12,580 bases of DNA, taken from assembly GCA_005223375.1 (NCBI GenBank), contig RXOD01005767.1, forward strand, positions 1 to 12,580, written 5' to 3'. Positions 1-7,980 of the stretch are shown here, one piece after another. The DNA comes from Amoebophrya sp. AT5.2. Lineage: Eukaryota > Sar > Dinophyceae > Syndiniales > Amoebophryaceae. The translations under genes and the position numbers were made by a program. The stretch's first letter is position 1; the number at the start of each line of letters is the position of its first letter. Under the pieces are notes generated by a model that searched no databases, had not been told where the DNA came from, and saw only the letters and a program-made list of their open reading frames with translations.

Positions 1-231
1 GAAGAATCGATAAGAAAACTTCTATACTAAAGGGGAGCTACGAACTAACGCAAATCCTAAGTAATCAGGCCTACCGGCGACACGAGTACCGACAGAGCGA
101 ATTGAGTTCATCTTTGTTTCGCTTTCAGGGCCGTAATTGCGAAATTGATATAAAGTCAGGTATAGTTGTACGTCAGTATCTTTCTATGCTGGTCCTGGTC
201 GCGCAGCAAGTATGAGGTTTGCGAATCACAA

Positions 232-561
232 TCATGTGGTCGCGTAGGTGGGCTTCCTGAAACACAAATAGATACAAAAGAGACCACCGACGTCCGTGAG
301 GGACTTGCTTAGAATGAAAGCGAAACAAAGGATCCTCTTTGAAGAGAGCTCGCAGATTCGGATTTCGCGGAGCTTGCTACCATGAATATACGAGTTGAAG
401 TCTTTGCACAGTTGCACTCTCGTCTCGTGGCCGTGGTGGTGGTTATGCCTTCGGAGAAAGAGTAAGCCGCGGTCGTAGAGATCTGGCCGTTTGCAGTTTC
501 CTCGACACTTAACAAGTCTGAAGCAGAAGCAGCAGTCGAACACCTTCCGACGAACGAACAT
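232..561 (-). CDS. Weak candidate ORF, 109 aa, basic and Cys-rich
   Basis: The frame opens just after a TGA near 590, and its first ATG is at 561. It would encode about 109 residues, rich in Cys, Arg, His and Phe, with a CCFCF cluster near the N-terminus and an HHH run in the middle. I recognise no domain, signal peptide or family. The only argument for coding is codon use. By my hand count, roughly two thirds of codons end in G or C, as in the confident genes, although the surrounding DNA is less G+C-rich. Against it are the odd composition, the modest length and the lack of a clear upstream leader. It could be one exon of a spliced gene, a 3' untranslated region, or chance. Confidence 0.18.
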   Translation of the reverse strand: MFVRRKVFDCCFCFRLVKCRGNCKRPDLYDRGLLFLRRHNHHHGHETRVQLCKDFNSYIHGSKLREIRICELSSKRILCFAFILSKSLTDVGGLFCIYLCFRKPTYATT

Positions 562-680
562 CCTCCGCACATGATCGCGCTCTTTCTTTCACGCACACGG
601 AACGAAGACGTGCGCACAAGCAAATTTGGCCAGCACCACCAGCAGGAGCCTGGCTGACTTCGAAACCCCATTTCGCAACT

Positions 681-686
681 TTTATT
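681..686 (-). terminator. Possible AATAAA polyadenylation signal
   Basis: TTTATT on the plus strand reads AATAAA on the minus strand, 357 nt past the stop of the 1967-aa gene. Alveolate poly(A) signals are poorly conserved and the distance is long, so this is only a candidate. Confidence 0.15.
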
Positions 687-1042
687 GATCTAGTAAGTTC
701 ACTCAGATTCCCAGGGTGGAAGCAAGAGGTACTATACTTGCTTGGCAATCCTGATGCGACAAGTAGCTTGCGCTTGCCGTCCTAGATGAAGAAGTTCAGG
801 CTCACCACACTGTCGTAGAAAATCTGGCTCCGTCGCTTCATCTCCTTCTCCTTCTACTATTATTATAAGTAACTAAACAACATCAACAAAATAACGACTA
901 TTCTATTGCAGGTAGCGTTTCTATTTCTGTACTACATACAGTGACAGAAGATGAAGAAGAGGAGTAGAGCCTCTAAGAGGTAGAGAAGTTCCTTCTAGGC
1001 CGAACTGTATTCTCTAGAGATCGGAAAAGTGATAAAAAAATA

Positions 1043-4000
1043 TTACTTCTGTTTCCAGGAGTGTAGCGTGGGTGCGAACGTGCACTCACGCAGCATTTCG
1101 GCCTCTCGTTTTTCCTTTTCCCTCATGTGTTTTTCCTCGCGCCTTCTCCGCCAGTCGTCCGCCACACTATGCATCCGCGCCATCGCTGCTACCGTTCTCG
1201 GCGTGACCACAGCCTTCTTAGGCGCAGCAGCCGTGGTGGTGGTGGAGGCGGAGCCTGCTGCGGTGGTACTACCCCCTCCCTGCGTTGAAGGCGTGGCCTT
1301 AGCCTTAGTCCCCAGGGCATCGTTGCAGCCCTCCGCGGGCAGCGCCTCCCCATCTTCACGCCGCGCTACCTCAGCCGAAGAGGGGGGCTTTGTTACGTCC
1401 TCGCCCAGCTCTCGCGCTTCATCCGTCGCCCTCGTCAACGCAGATGAAGTCACTTCTTGCGAAGATGCTCCATCGCCCGAATCCCGCCGGACGTCAACCT
1501 GCTCCGATTGTGCTTGCTGCAGCTTCTTCGCCGCGGCCGCGGCAAGTATCTTTCTGGAGTTCTCGTTCATGGTTCGAGATCCCGTTCCTGCTTTAAAAAC
1601 AGCGCTACTGGAGACGTTTTGTTTTTGCACCCCGATGGTGTAAAGATCGTTTAGCCGTTTGCTTTCGGGCAGTTTCTTCAAGGCCTGCCTCGTCTTCGAC
1701 TCAATGTCCTTGTGCTTCTCGGGCTCCTGCAAACCCGGCTCGAGCCGCCGCGGTTGCGCAAGCTGCATCATGCGCGACACAGCGGCCACAGCGGAAGCAG
1801 AAGCGGGCTTGTTTGGCTTTGGTGTGCCTGACGTCGAGGCCCGCCTTTTGGCAGCACCCACTTTGCTTGCGGCGTTACGAGCTTGGGCCACAATGGCAAT
1901 GCGAGGAGAATTAGTAGTAGACTGCGTTGGTCGTGGAGAACCAGTTGAAGCGTGCTCCGGGTCGCGATCGGCAAAGCTGCTGGCGTGCGCCTCCTGCTCC
2001 TGCCCGGGCGCATCGAGCTCTAGTTCCAGTTCCGGACTCTCGATGCGAACTGGTGGACTACTTCTACCTGCGCTAGTTGCATTTCCTGCTTCTCGTTTCG
2101 CTAGCGCAGTCTTGAATCTGTTCCCAACACCAGCCGCTGCGAGGGGGTCCGTCGTGCCCACGCGCGGGGTACTGCCAACGTCCCCCACGACAACGCCATC
2201 GTCCTCGACACGCGTCGCCACCCCCACTTCGACGCCCGCCTCTGCTCCTTGGCTCCGACGGCCCCCAGTAGCAAGTGCAGTTCCAACGGCCTTCTTCGGC
2301 TTCGCCAGTCCTGCTCCTGCTAGCCTGCTTCCCCGCAAGCTCTTCATGGCGTTAATGACGCCCGCTGCCTGTTTCACGTCCACCGAGCGTTTTTTCCAGT
2401 ACTCGTTCGCGCGATGGCTATGGTCCCGCACCGGTGACTTGTAGTCCGCTTTCCCCAGATACTTCTCGCTCTGCGGGGTGACGAAGAAGCCCTGTCCTGC
2501 GTGCTTATGAAGGTACTCATCCTCCTGTAACTGCTTCAGGAAGTTCAGTTTCTCGTTCCTGGCCGCCAACCACGCGGCCTGCCAGTCGGCGAAATCCGAA
2601 TGCGGAATCGTGCCCGGCTTCCCTTTTCTTCTGCCGGCCAGGGATAGATCATCCAGCTCGGCCGCGTGGGCCGGGTCCTGCTGCTCAACAGCATTTATTT
2701 TTGAGGATGAGGTGGTGCGCGGCGTGTACAACCCGCCAGCGGGGGTGCGAGGAGTGTTTTCGGCAGGACTGCGCGGAGTGTTCAGGGCGGGACCACCAGA
2801 CTCACTTCCCATCATGCGAGTCCCCGGGACGAGGCCGCCGAGTTTCTTGAGTTTCGCAGCACGCTTTTCCAGCAGGTGCAGAGCGTAGGAATCCGCCAGG
2901 CTGGTGGGGCTGCCTTTTTTCTGACCACCTCCGCCCCCGGCGCCGGCAGCAGCTACTTTCCCCATCCGTATTTTTGCGCGCACGGCCGCAAGCAGCGGAG
3001 AGTGGAGGGCAGCCCCGTCGTCCTCCTCGTGGTGGTCGTCTTCGAGTATAGTCGTTGGAAGCCCCCGCGTCGCGGCACTTTCATCCTCCGCTGCGACCTC
3101 TCCGCCCTTCCCTTCCGGCTGCCTAGCAGCATCTCTTTTTCCCGTCTTCTCCCCGCCAGCCCCAGCAGCAGCAGCAGCAGCCCCCGCTCCCGGCGTGACG
3201 ACGGGACCGTCCCCGAAATCTCGGGTACTGGACCTGGAGCCCCCATTGTACTTGACCAAATCTTCGTACACATCCTGTAGTGCTGTAACCACTTGATCGA
3301 CATTTGTGATCTCCTCCGCCACGATCCGCCTGACGTTGTCGTCGCGCAGATTCAGTTTGGTCCGATTGGGGTCCTCGTGCTCTGCGTCATCTGGGGATGG
3401 GGCGCTGCTGCCTTTATTAGCGCCGCAGCTACCTGCCTCGAACAGCGCACGATCACCCGCCCGTTCTACTTCGCCAGACAGCTGGTGCTCCTGTCGTGGG
3501 CTTTTCGACCGCGCCCTCGGCGAAGACGCCACATGCTGGCGTAGGTGCTGACTGAGACTGCGAAACATGGTGAGCAGCTCCTTCTCGTCGTCCTCGAATT
3601 CGGCGGCTCCTGCACCACCTGCAACAGCAGCAGGCGCTGCGCCTACTTCTGTTATCGGCGTCTTCGGCGATCTCGTTTCTTCCAACATCGAGAGAAGACT
3701 CTCCATCTCGCCCGCCGATGCCTGCAGGCGCGCACGCAAGCTCCGGGCGTCAATCACGTTCTTGGTTGCGAATAAGGCGTTCATCTCATCGGTGGGAGGA
3801 CGAGGAGATGTTGGCCGCGATGCGGCTGCAGAAAAGTCAAACATGGCGTTTCTCGCCTTCTTGCTCCTCTTCCTCGTTTCGAATCCGGGGTTACGACGTC
3901 CGGGGAGTGCATCTGCCGCCGGCGCCGCGACAATAGGACTTATTTCTCCCCGAAACGGACCGTCGAAGGACGACTCGACGAAGATGGTCTTGTCGGTACT

Positions 4001-6946
4001 ACTACTACCGTCATGATAGTTTTGCTCGTGCTGGGTCTGGATTTGGTCGTGACGGCCTTGAGGTGTCGATGCGCGGCGGCTGCTACTTGCCCTTAGAGGC
4101 AAAGAACTCGCATAACTTGAGCCACCACCTGCCGCAGAAGATGCAGCTGCCCCCGCTGCATTCCACGCAGCTGAGCCTGCACTTCTTGCTGCAGTCGCAG
4201 AGGCAGCTGCGGACGGCGTGACCGAAGATTTCCCCCTCTCCACGAGCGACATCAAGTAGCCTGCGTCGTACATGATGTTGGGAGCGCTCTCAGCATTTGC
4301 CTTCTCCACCAGCGATAACAGGTAATTCAGACGCTGGTGCTCCCGCTCCCGCGAGGAATCAGGCGGGGCGGCCTGTTCTACATCTACGGGTACTGCTCCT
4401 GCGCAGGCTTGCTCTTCATCTTCGGCTTGCTTGCTGCTGCTTTTGCTGTTGTTCTTCATCCCGTGACGATGAGGAACAAGAAGCAGCCGCTCGCTTGCCT
4501 TTTCGCTTGTTGCAGTTGCTCCTTTGCTGGCAGGCGCAGCAGGTCTCAGGTGCTCGTAGGGCGAGGCGGCCTGTCGGAGGCCGCGGTACCTCTCTGTGGC
4601 TTCCAGGATGTTATCCATGTAGGTCGCAAAAGCAACCGAGCCGGGACCTGCCGCGTCAACGAATCGCGCCGGCTCTGCATCCTGCGGCATTTTGGTCGCT
4701 TCCTGGTGCGCCGCCGCGAAACCAGTACTGGCGTCGTTCGACGTGAAGTAATGAATAGGAACTCGCGGAACTACCTTTTTGAAGAGCGGGAAGAACGGGT
4801 CCAGTGGGGACGGGAACGCCCCAGTGCCCTGCAGCTTGCCACGTCCTCCGTCGATGCCGGGGTTCTCACCATCCACATGTTCGGCATCGGCACCGTCCGC
4901 GTGAATGCTGTTCGCGTCGTCGAAATCAACGCCATCTCCTGCACCATCAACAGCTGTCGGGGAAGATTTTCCTGCTCGGCTTGTTGTCGGAATCACATGC
5001 ACACCCGGGCTCGAAGATTCATCACGCAGTCCTGCTGAGCCTCGTGTCGAGCGGAAAGGAGACCCTGGGCCAGGGAGCGGGGACCGCGCCGACGCAACCG
5101 CAAGCGGGCTTCTACTCCGACTGCGGCTTCTGTCTACTCCGCGATCAAAAAGATGAAGATTGCTAGACATTGCCAACGAGGGAGGAGGAACGGTGAGGGT
5201 GACGGACGGGTACAGCAACGAAAGTGATTCAGTTTGATGACGATGTGTAGATGTCGTGTCTCCATTGCCGCCCGACCGCGACGATAAAAAGGAGGCGAAC
5301 CTTGAAGTGGAATCCAGTATCCTGCCGTCGCTCGTCAACGTCCTCGGCGAGTAAAACAGAAAATCCGAGTCCGTGCTGGAATATGAGTTCGCTCCTGCAG
5401 CTGTAGTACTGGATGGCTGCATGCCCCCCACGCCAAAGCTGCCGCGCAACTCAAAGCTGTTATCGGCAGACGGCGTCGCAGTTCTTGGAACAAAGAGCAA
5501 TGTGCTGTCCCCGGCGCCAAGGACGCCAGATGAGTTTATGTCGAGCCTCGTGCTCCGATTCGTTCTCTCAGATGACATCGCGCTCGCGTTGTTAGAGTCA
5601 GTGTTGCCGTCGCCGCTGGAGAGGAACGACACGTTCGCGTTCGCAACGTCGTTCGGCGCCGTCGGACGAGGCCCCGGCGGCCTGCCGGCGGTGTAGAAGA
5701 CGACTTTCGGGCCGAGGTCCGAAATGGCTCCTGTCTCGGCACCGGGACTCGCCGTCGCCGGTAGTTCTGGGTTTGTAGCTGCCCCTCCCGCGAAGTTGGG
5801 AACCGCCGCTGCAGCGCTAGGCAAGAATCCGCGTTCCGCTTCCGTCCAAACTCCACGCCGCTGGTGCGGAAAACTTGCACCTTCTTGCGCCGACAGAATA
5901 TCGACTTCGTCGGCCGCTGCCGCACCTGTCAAACCCATTCCGACCCCAGATGAATTAGCCGCACGTCGTTGATGTTCCCCGACACCCTCATCAACTTTCA
6001 TTCGGCCATAGAAGCGGCTGTCGAGGGGCGGAGCGCTGGTGCTGCTGCTTCCACCGATGCCGGAGAACGGGGTCGCCGATACAGATTTTTTCGAATTGGT
6101 GTACTCAACAATATCCCACAGATTTCGCATTCGGTCCGCGTTTCGCGCGATTTCGGCTTTCCGCTCAGCGTAGCTGCGGTTCTCGAAGAGTTGCTCTGGT
6201 TCTGCCGTAAAAGATCGCGATCGGGGACTGATCACGCCGTCGTAATACTGCAACTGGTAGGACTGTTGCCCTTGAGGAGCAGCGTGGGCCTGATGCTGTC
6301 GGTCGTCCACATCGTGAGCGGCGAAAACTAGTCGCCCATCCTTTCCGCGCGGCGGCGGTCGCAGTAGAGCATCGCGACCCGACGTTGTGGCGCCGGTCCT
6401 CGTGTCCCCTCCTCCTCCTCCAGGCGAAGACAACGGCAGTCCATCAACAGTGGCAATCCGCTCGCGAACTTTCACGGTTGTCGCTGCGGTTCGGGCTGCG
6501 TGGCCGAAGATTGCAGCCGCACCCGTGGCTGATGGAGATGAGGTAAGAAGATTGCGATTAGCAGCTTTCGCCCAGCGGCTCTCGTGGTTCGCGTTGCAAG
6601 AACTATGATCTGCTCTATCTGTGTCGACCGACCACGCGGAAGCGCACGTAGTAGCGCCATGCGCGGCCGCGGTTGCAGACTCAGGTTGCGGATGCCGAGA
6701 TGACTGGCACGGCGGCACGACGTTGGCTTGCGCAGTGTTGCCGATAAAGTGCTCTCCTCCGGGCGCTGTGGTCGAGCGATTCGTTCGAGAGCGTGGCGGT
6801 ATCGGGCGTGGTGACGATATCCGGAAAGCGACGCTGCCGCCCGACAAGATAGTTTTCGGCTGCAGCGTGGGTCCGCGATTGCCGAAACGAACAGGAGAAG
6901 TGGCACCCGGCACCACAGGAGGCGGAAGGACGGACTGGTACAACAT
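1043..6946 (-). CDS. Giant low-complexity, largely disordered protein, 1967 aa
   Basis: One uninterrupted frame of 1968 codons runs from ATG (A at -3, A-rich leader) to TAA. The family is not recognised. Most of the chain is Ser/Ala/Gly/Pro-rich and predicted disordered by eye, with an SRSRSRSP patch near 607-614, an acidic patch near 676-700, and poly-Ala and poly-Gly runs. More ordered islands are helical segments near 271-284, 776-790, 872-906, 1080-1092 and 1200-1234, and a charged, aromatic-rich block at about 1449-1543 (FADWQAAWLAARNEKLNFLK and following) that looks like a real domain. The C-terminus has RLNDLYTIGVQKQ near 1764-1776 and a basic coiled coil (1931-1953) leading into ECTFAPTL (1954-1961). 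By inference, the last motif resembles ones in alveolate cytoskeletal or flagellar proteins. Three TPR[ST] sites cluster at 1390-1412 and RRAS sites occur at 957-960 and 1701-1704. A scaffold or cytoskeleton-associated role is possible but unproven. Upstream exons cannot be excluded. Confidence 0.85.
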   Translation of the reverse strand: MLYQSVLPPPVVPGATSPVRFGNRGPTLQPKTILSGGSVAFRISSPRPIPPRSRTNRSTTAPGGEHFIGNTAQANVVPPCQSSRHPQPESATAAAHGATTCASAWSVDTDRADHSSCNANHESRWAKAANRNLLTSSPSATGAAAIFGHAARTAATTVKVRERIATVDGLPLSSPGGGGGDTRTGATTSGRDALLRPPPRGKDGRLVFAAHDVDDRQHQAHAAPQGQQSYQLQYYDGVISPRSRSFTAEPEQLFENRSYAERKAEIARNADRMRNLWDIVEYTNSKKSVSATPFSGIGGSSSTSAPPLDSRFYGRMKVDEGVGEHQRRAANSSGVGMGLTGAAAADEVDILSAQEGASFPHQRRGVWTEAERGFLPSAAAAVPNFAGGAATNPELPATASPGAETGAISDLGPKVVFYTAGRPPGPRPTAPNDVANANVSFLSSGDGNTDSNNASAMSSERTNRSTRLDINSSGVLGAGDSTLLFVPRTATPSADNSFELRGSFGVGGMQPSSTTAAGANSYSSTDSDFLFYSPRTLTSDGRILDSTSRFASFLSSRSGGNGDTTSTHRHQTESLSLLYPSVTLTVPPPSLAMSSNLHLFDRGVDRSRSRSRSPLAVASARSPLPGPGSPFRSTRGSAGLRDESSSPGVHVIPTTSRAGKSSPTAVDGAGDGVDFDDANSIHADGADAEHVDGENPGIDGGRGKLQGTGAFPSPLDPFFPLFKKVVPRVPIHYFTSNDASTGFAAAHQEATKMPQDAEPARFVDAAGPGSVAFATYMDNILEATERYRGLRQAASPYEHLRPAAPASKGATATSEKASERLLLVPHRHGMKNNSKSSSKQAEDEEQACAGAVPVDVEQAAPPDSSREREHQRLNYLLSLVEKANAESAPNIMYDAGYLMSLVERGKSSVTPSAAASATAARSAGSAAWNAAGAAASSAAGGGSSYASSLPLRASSSRRASTPQGRHDQIQTQHEQNYHDGSSSTDKTIFVESSFDGPFRGEISPIVAAPAADALPGRRNPGFETRKRSKKARNAMFDFSAAASRPTSPRPPTDEMNALFATKNVIDARSLRARLQASAGEMESLLSMLEETRSPKTPITEVGAAPAAVAGGAGAAEFEDDEKELLTMFRSLSQHLRQHVASSPRARSKSPRQEHQLSGEVERAGDRALFEAGSCGANKGSSAPSPDDAEHEDPNRTKLNLRDDNVRRIVAEEITNVDQVVTALQDVYEDLVKYNGGSRSSTRDFGDGPVVTPGAGAAAAAAGAGGEKTGKRDAARQPEGKGGEVAAEDESAATRGLPTTILEDDHHEEDDGAALHSPLLAAVRAKIRMGKVAAAGAGGGGGQKKGSPTSLADSYALHLLEKRAAKLKKLGGLVPGTRMMGSESGGPALNTPRSPAENTPRTPAGGLYTPRTTSSSKINAVEQQDPAHAAELDDLSLAGRRKGKPGTIPHSDFADWQAAWLAARNEKLNFLKQLQEDEYLHKHAGQGFFVTPQSEKYLGKADYKSPVRDHSHRANEYWKKRSVDVKQAAGVINAMKSLRGSRLAGAGLAKPKKAVGTALATGGRRSQGAEAGVEVGVATRVEDDGVVVGDVGSTPRVGTTDPLAAAGVGNRFKTALAKREAGNATSAGRSSPPVRIESPELELELDAPGQEQEAHASSFADRDPEHASTGSPRPTQSTTNSPRIAIVAQARNAASKVGAAKRRASTSGTPKPNKPASASAVAAVSRMMQLAQPRRLEPGLQEPEKHKDIESKTRQALKKLPESKRLNDLYTIGVQKQNVSSSAVFKAGTGSRTMNENSRKILAAAAAKKLQQAQSEQVDVRRDSGDGASSQEVTSSALTRATDEARELGEDVTKPPSSAEVARREDGEALPAEGCNDALGTKAKATPSTQGGGSTTAAGSASTTTTAAAPKKAVVTPRTVAAMARMHSVADDWRRRREEKHMREKEKREAEMLRECTFAPTLHSWKQK
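3163..3180. repeat. (CAG)6 trinucleotide run
   Basis: Six CAG units on the plus strand lie inside the 1967-aa gene. On the coding strand they contribute to the poly-Ala stretch near residues 1255-1261. Such runs are length-variable between strains. Confidence 0.9.
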
Positions 6947-7191
6947 ATTTTCCTTACTCTGCTTGTTGACTTTGTTGAGCTCGACTTCGTATTCGTTTTC
7001 TCATTGTCATTCGTTCCTAGAGCTACTAGATGCTGATGCACACTGACACTAGACCATGAAAGCGGTAGTTCTAGTTGTTCATATTCATGCTCTTGCAGTC
7101 AGATAATATAGATGCTACAGCATCACGTATGCGTACGCCCACGTCTACGCCGACGCACTCGAGCAGTCTGTCAGCAGGTGGGAGGCAGTAC

Positions 7192-7332
7192 TCAGAAATT
7201 ACAAACGCATGTTTCTCCTTTATTAAATTTAAGTTGATTTTTGCGATTGCGTTTGTGCTTGTCGCCGTCGTCGTCCGCAGCTGTAGCCTCCCTCGTTGTT
7301 CGCGCTTCTACCACGGGCGTTTCCTCACGCAT
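7192..7332 (-). CDS. Very weak small ORF, 46 aa, highly charged
   Basis: An ATG at 7332 opens a 46-residue frame ending in TGA. The first 30 residues are charged (MREETP..., then ADDDGDKHKRNRK) and use many G/C-ending codons. The tail is A/T-rich and contains an AATAAA. It has no recognisable domain. It could be a first exon, an upstream ORF in the leader of the large gene, or chance. Confidence 0.1.
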   Translation of the reverse strand: MREETPVVEARTTREATAADDDGDKHKRNRKNQLKFNKGETCVCNF

Positions 7333-7547
7333 TTGCTTCCCTCATGACGAAATCAGTCTCTCGTCGAATTCGAGAACGAGCGTTGTACAAACCAAATATA
7401 TAAATTTTCTGAAAGTAGTAAATGGGAACGCGAACAACACGAAGAATCGCGTCGAAGACTGAAGACGATGAAGCTGCGCGGATACTTCAGGCATTGTTAG
7501 GGCCCATACGGGGCAGGCGCACTGACTTCTTTGAGCCGCAGCTCCTT

Positions 7548-7553
7548 TTTATT
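7548..7553 (-). terminator. Candidate AATAAA polyadenylation signal of LSM5
   Basis: TTTATT on the plus strand, inside an oligo-T tract, reads AATAAA within an A-rich stretch on the minus strand, 79 nt past the LSM5 stop. The position fits a eukaryotic poly(A) signal, but use of this hexamer in this lineage is unknown. Confidence 0.35.
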
Positions 7554-7631
7554 TTTTTCATCTTCATAGTCGTATCTTTCATTTGGCGTGGGCGCAGGAT
7601 CGAAGCCGTTTTTGCTTTTGACTTTCGTCCT

Positions 7632-7980
7632 TCACGGAACTGGCTCTCCGCCGGGTACCAGCATTGTTATGTTGTTCCCATTCAGCAGTATTGAGGGTAT
7701 TCTCGTTTCTGTTCGCCCCTCCGGAGTGAAGGTGTACCTGGTGTTTTTGATGATACATATATATTCGCTGGCTGCGAAGGTAAGTGGATGGAAAAAAACA
7801 ACAAGTCTCAATAAAGTACTCTTTCACGTCGTCGAGCACGAGGTTGACGAAGTCGTCGAACCCCCTGAGTGTCCCTACCAGTTCCTTGTCTCCGCGCATG
7901 ATGACCCATATTGGCTGCCCGATACACTTGTTCACAAGCGCCATGGGGATCACCGTTCCGGCATGCTGCACGGACGCCAT
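7632..7980 (-). CDS. LSM5: U6 snRNA-associated Sm-like protein LSm5 (two exons)
   Basis: Spliced from exon 1 (7820-7980, 161 nt) and exon 2 (7632-7737, 106 nt), this gives 88 aa; human LSm5 is 91. The start ATG has a strong context (CACCATGG). The Sm1 motif spans about residues 18-54: KCIG, then [12 protein letters not shown] with the RNA-loop D-F-V-N at 43-46. Sm2 is [11 protein letters not shown] at 70-80, matching the LSm5-type replacement of the usual RG by NG. The join restores [11 protein letters not shown] at the length expected from human LSm5 (VTEFEITPEGR). By family knowledge, LSm5 sits in the nuclear LSm2-8 ring that binds the U6 snRNA 3' oligo-U and in the cytoplasmic LSm1-7 decapping ring. 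If the intron is retained, the frame runs on to 7579 and yields a 133-aa protein without Sm2. Identification is secure; the exact splice point is inferred. Confidence 0.95.
7738..7819 (-). other. LSM5 intron, 82 nt, GT-AG, flanked by GTAC
   Basis: The intron begins GTACTTTATTG and ends AAACACCAG. Exon 2 starts with GTAC, so the same four bases stand at the 5' end of the intron and just after its 3' end. The split falls in the Glu-54 codon (GA|G). Inside is a pyrimidine-rich stretch early in the intron and a small hairpin (TTCGC/GCGAA, 5-nt loop, 7764-7778). Excision is supported by protein alignment to LSm5, not by transcript data. Confidence 0.88.

Larger units (their letters stand above)
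1..1042. other. Downstream/intergenic region without a confident gene
   Basis: This stretch lies past the stop codon of the large minus-strand gene. It has lower G+C than the genes, CT-rich and A/T-rich patches (about 836-895), and a TTTATT at 681-686 that reads AATAAA on the minus strand, 357 nt beyond the stop. No open frame has recognisable homology. The best candidate is a minus-strand frame at 232-561, listed separately. A plus-strand frame around 383-660 is open on both sides of a single TAA, but I could not find splice sites that remove the stop and keep the frame. Confidence 0.5.
6947..7631. other. Intergenic region between LSM5 and the 1967-aa gene
   Basis: This 685-nt interval should hold the LSM5 3' end and the promoter and 5' leader of the large gene. 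It is A/T-richer than the genes. An AATAAA candidate lies at 7548-7553, an AGTACT palindrome at 7187-7192 (241 nt upstream of the large gene's ATG), and a GTAAGG donor-like string directly precedes that ATG. One 46-codon minus-strand ORF (7192-7332) is listed separately. No homology or RNA gene was seen. Confidence 0.6.

Noticed and set aside
383..660. Plus-strand frame interrupted by one TAA, possibly a spliced small gene
   Set aside because: No donor/acceptor pair removes the stop and preserves the frame, codon use is not clearly biased, and no homology was recognised.
1568..1582. GGTTCGAGATCC, similar to a tRNA B box
   Set aside because: It has one extra base against the B-box consensus, no A box or acceptor stem, and lies inside a coding region.
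1029..1643. Plus-strand open frame of about 200 codons
   Set aside because: It is antisense to the C-terminus of the 1967-aa gene. Its Ala/Ser-rich product is the expected shadow of G/C-ending codons on the other strand.
1659..2444. Plus-strand open frame of 261 codons
   Set aside because: Shadow of the same minus-strand gene, with no leader and no recognisable domain.
4337..5038. Plus-strand open frame of 233 codons with hydrophobic, Cys-rich N-terminus
   Set aside because: It lies wholly inside the 1967-aa gene. The apparent membrane-like segment arises from antisense reading of charged and Ala-rich codons.
6472..7041. Minus-strand frame overlapping the start of the 1967-aa gene
   Set aside because: It begins at GTG, not ATG, and runs in another frame through clearly coding sequence.
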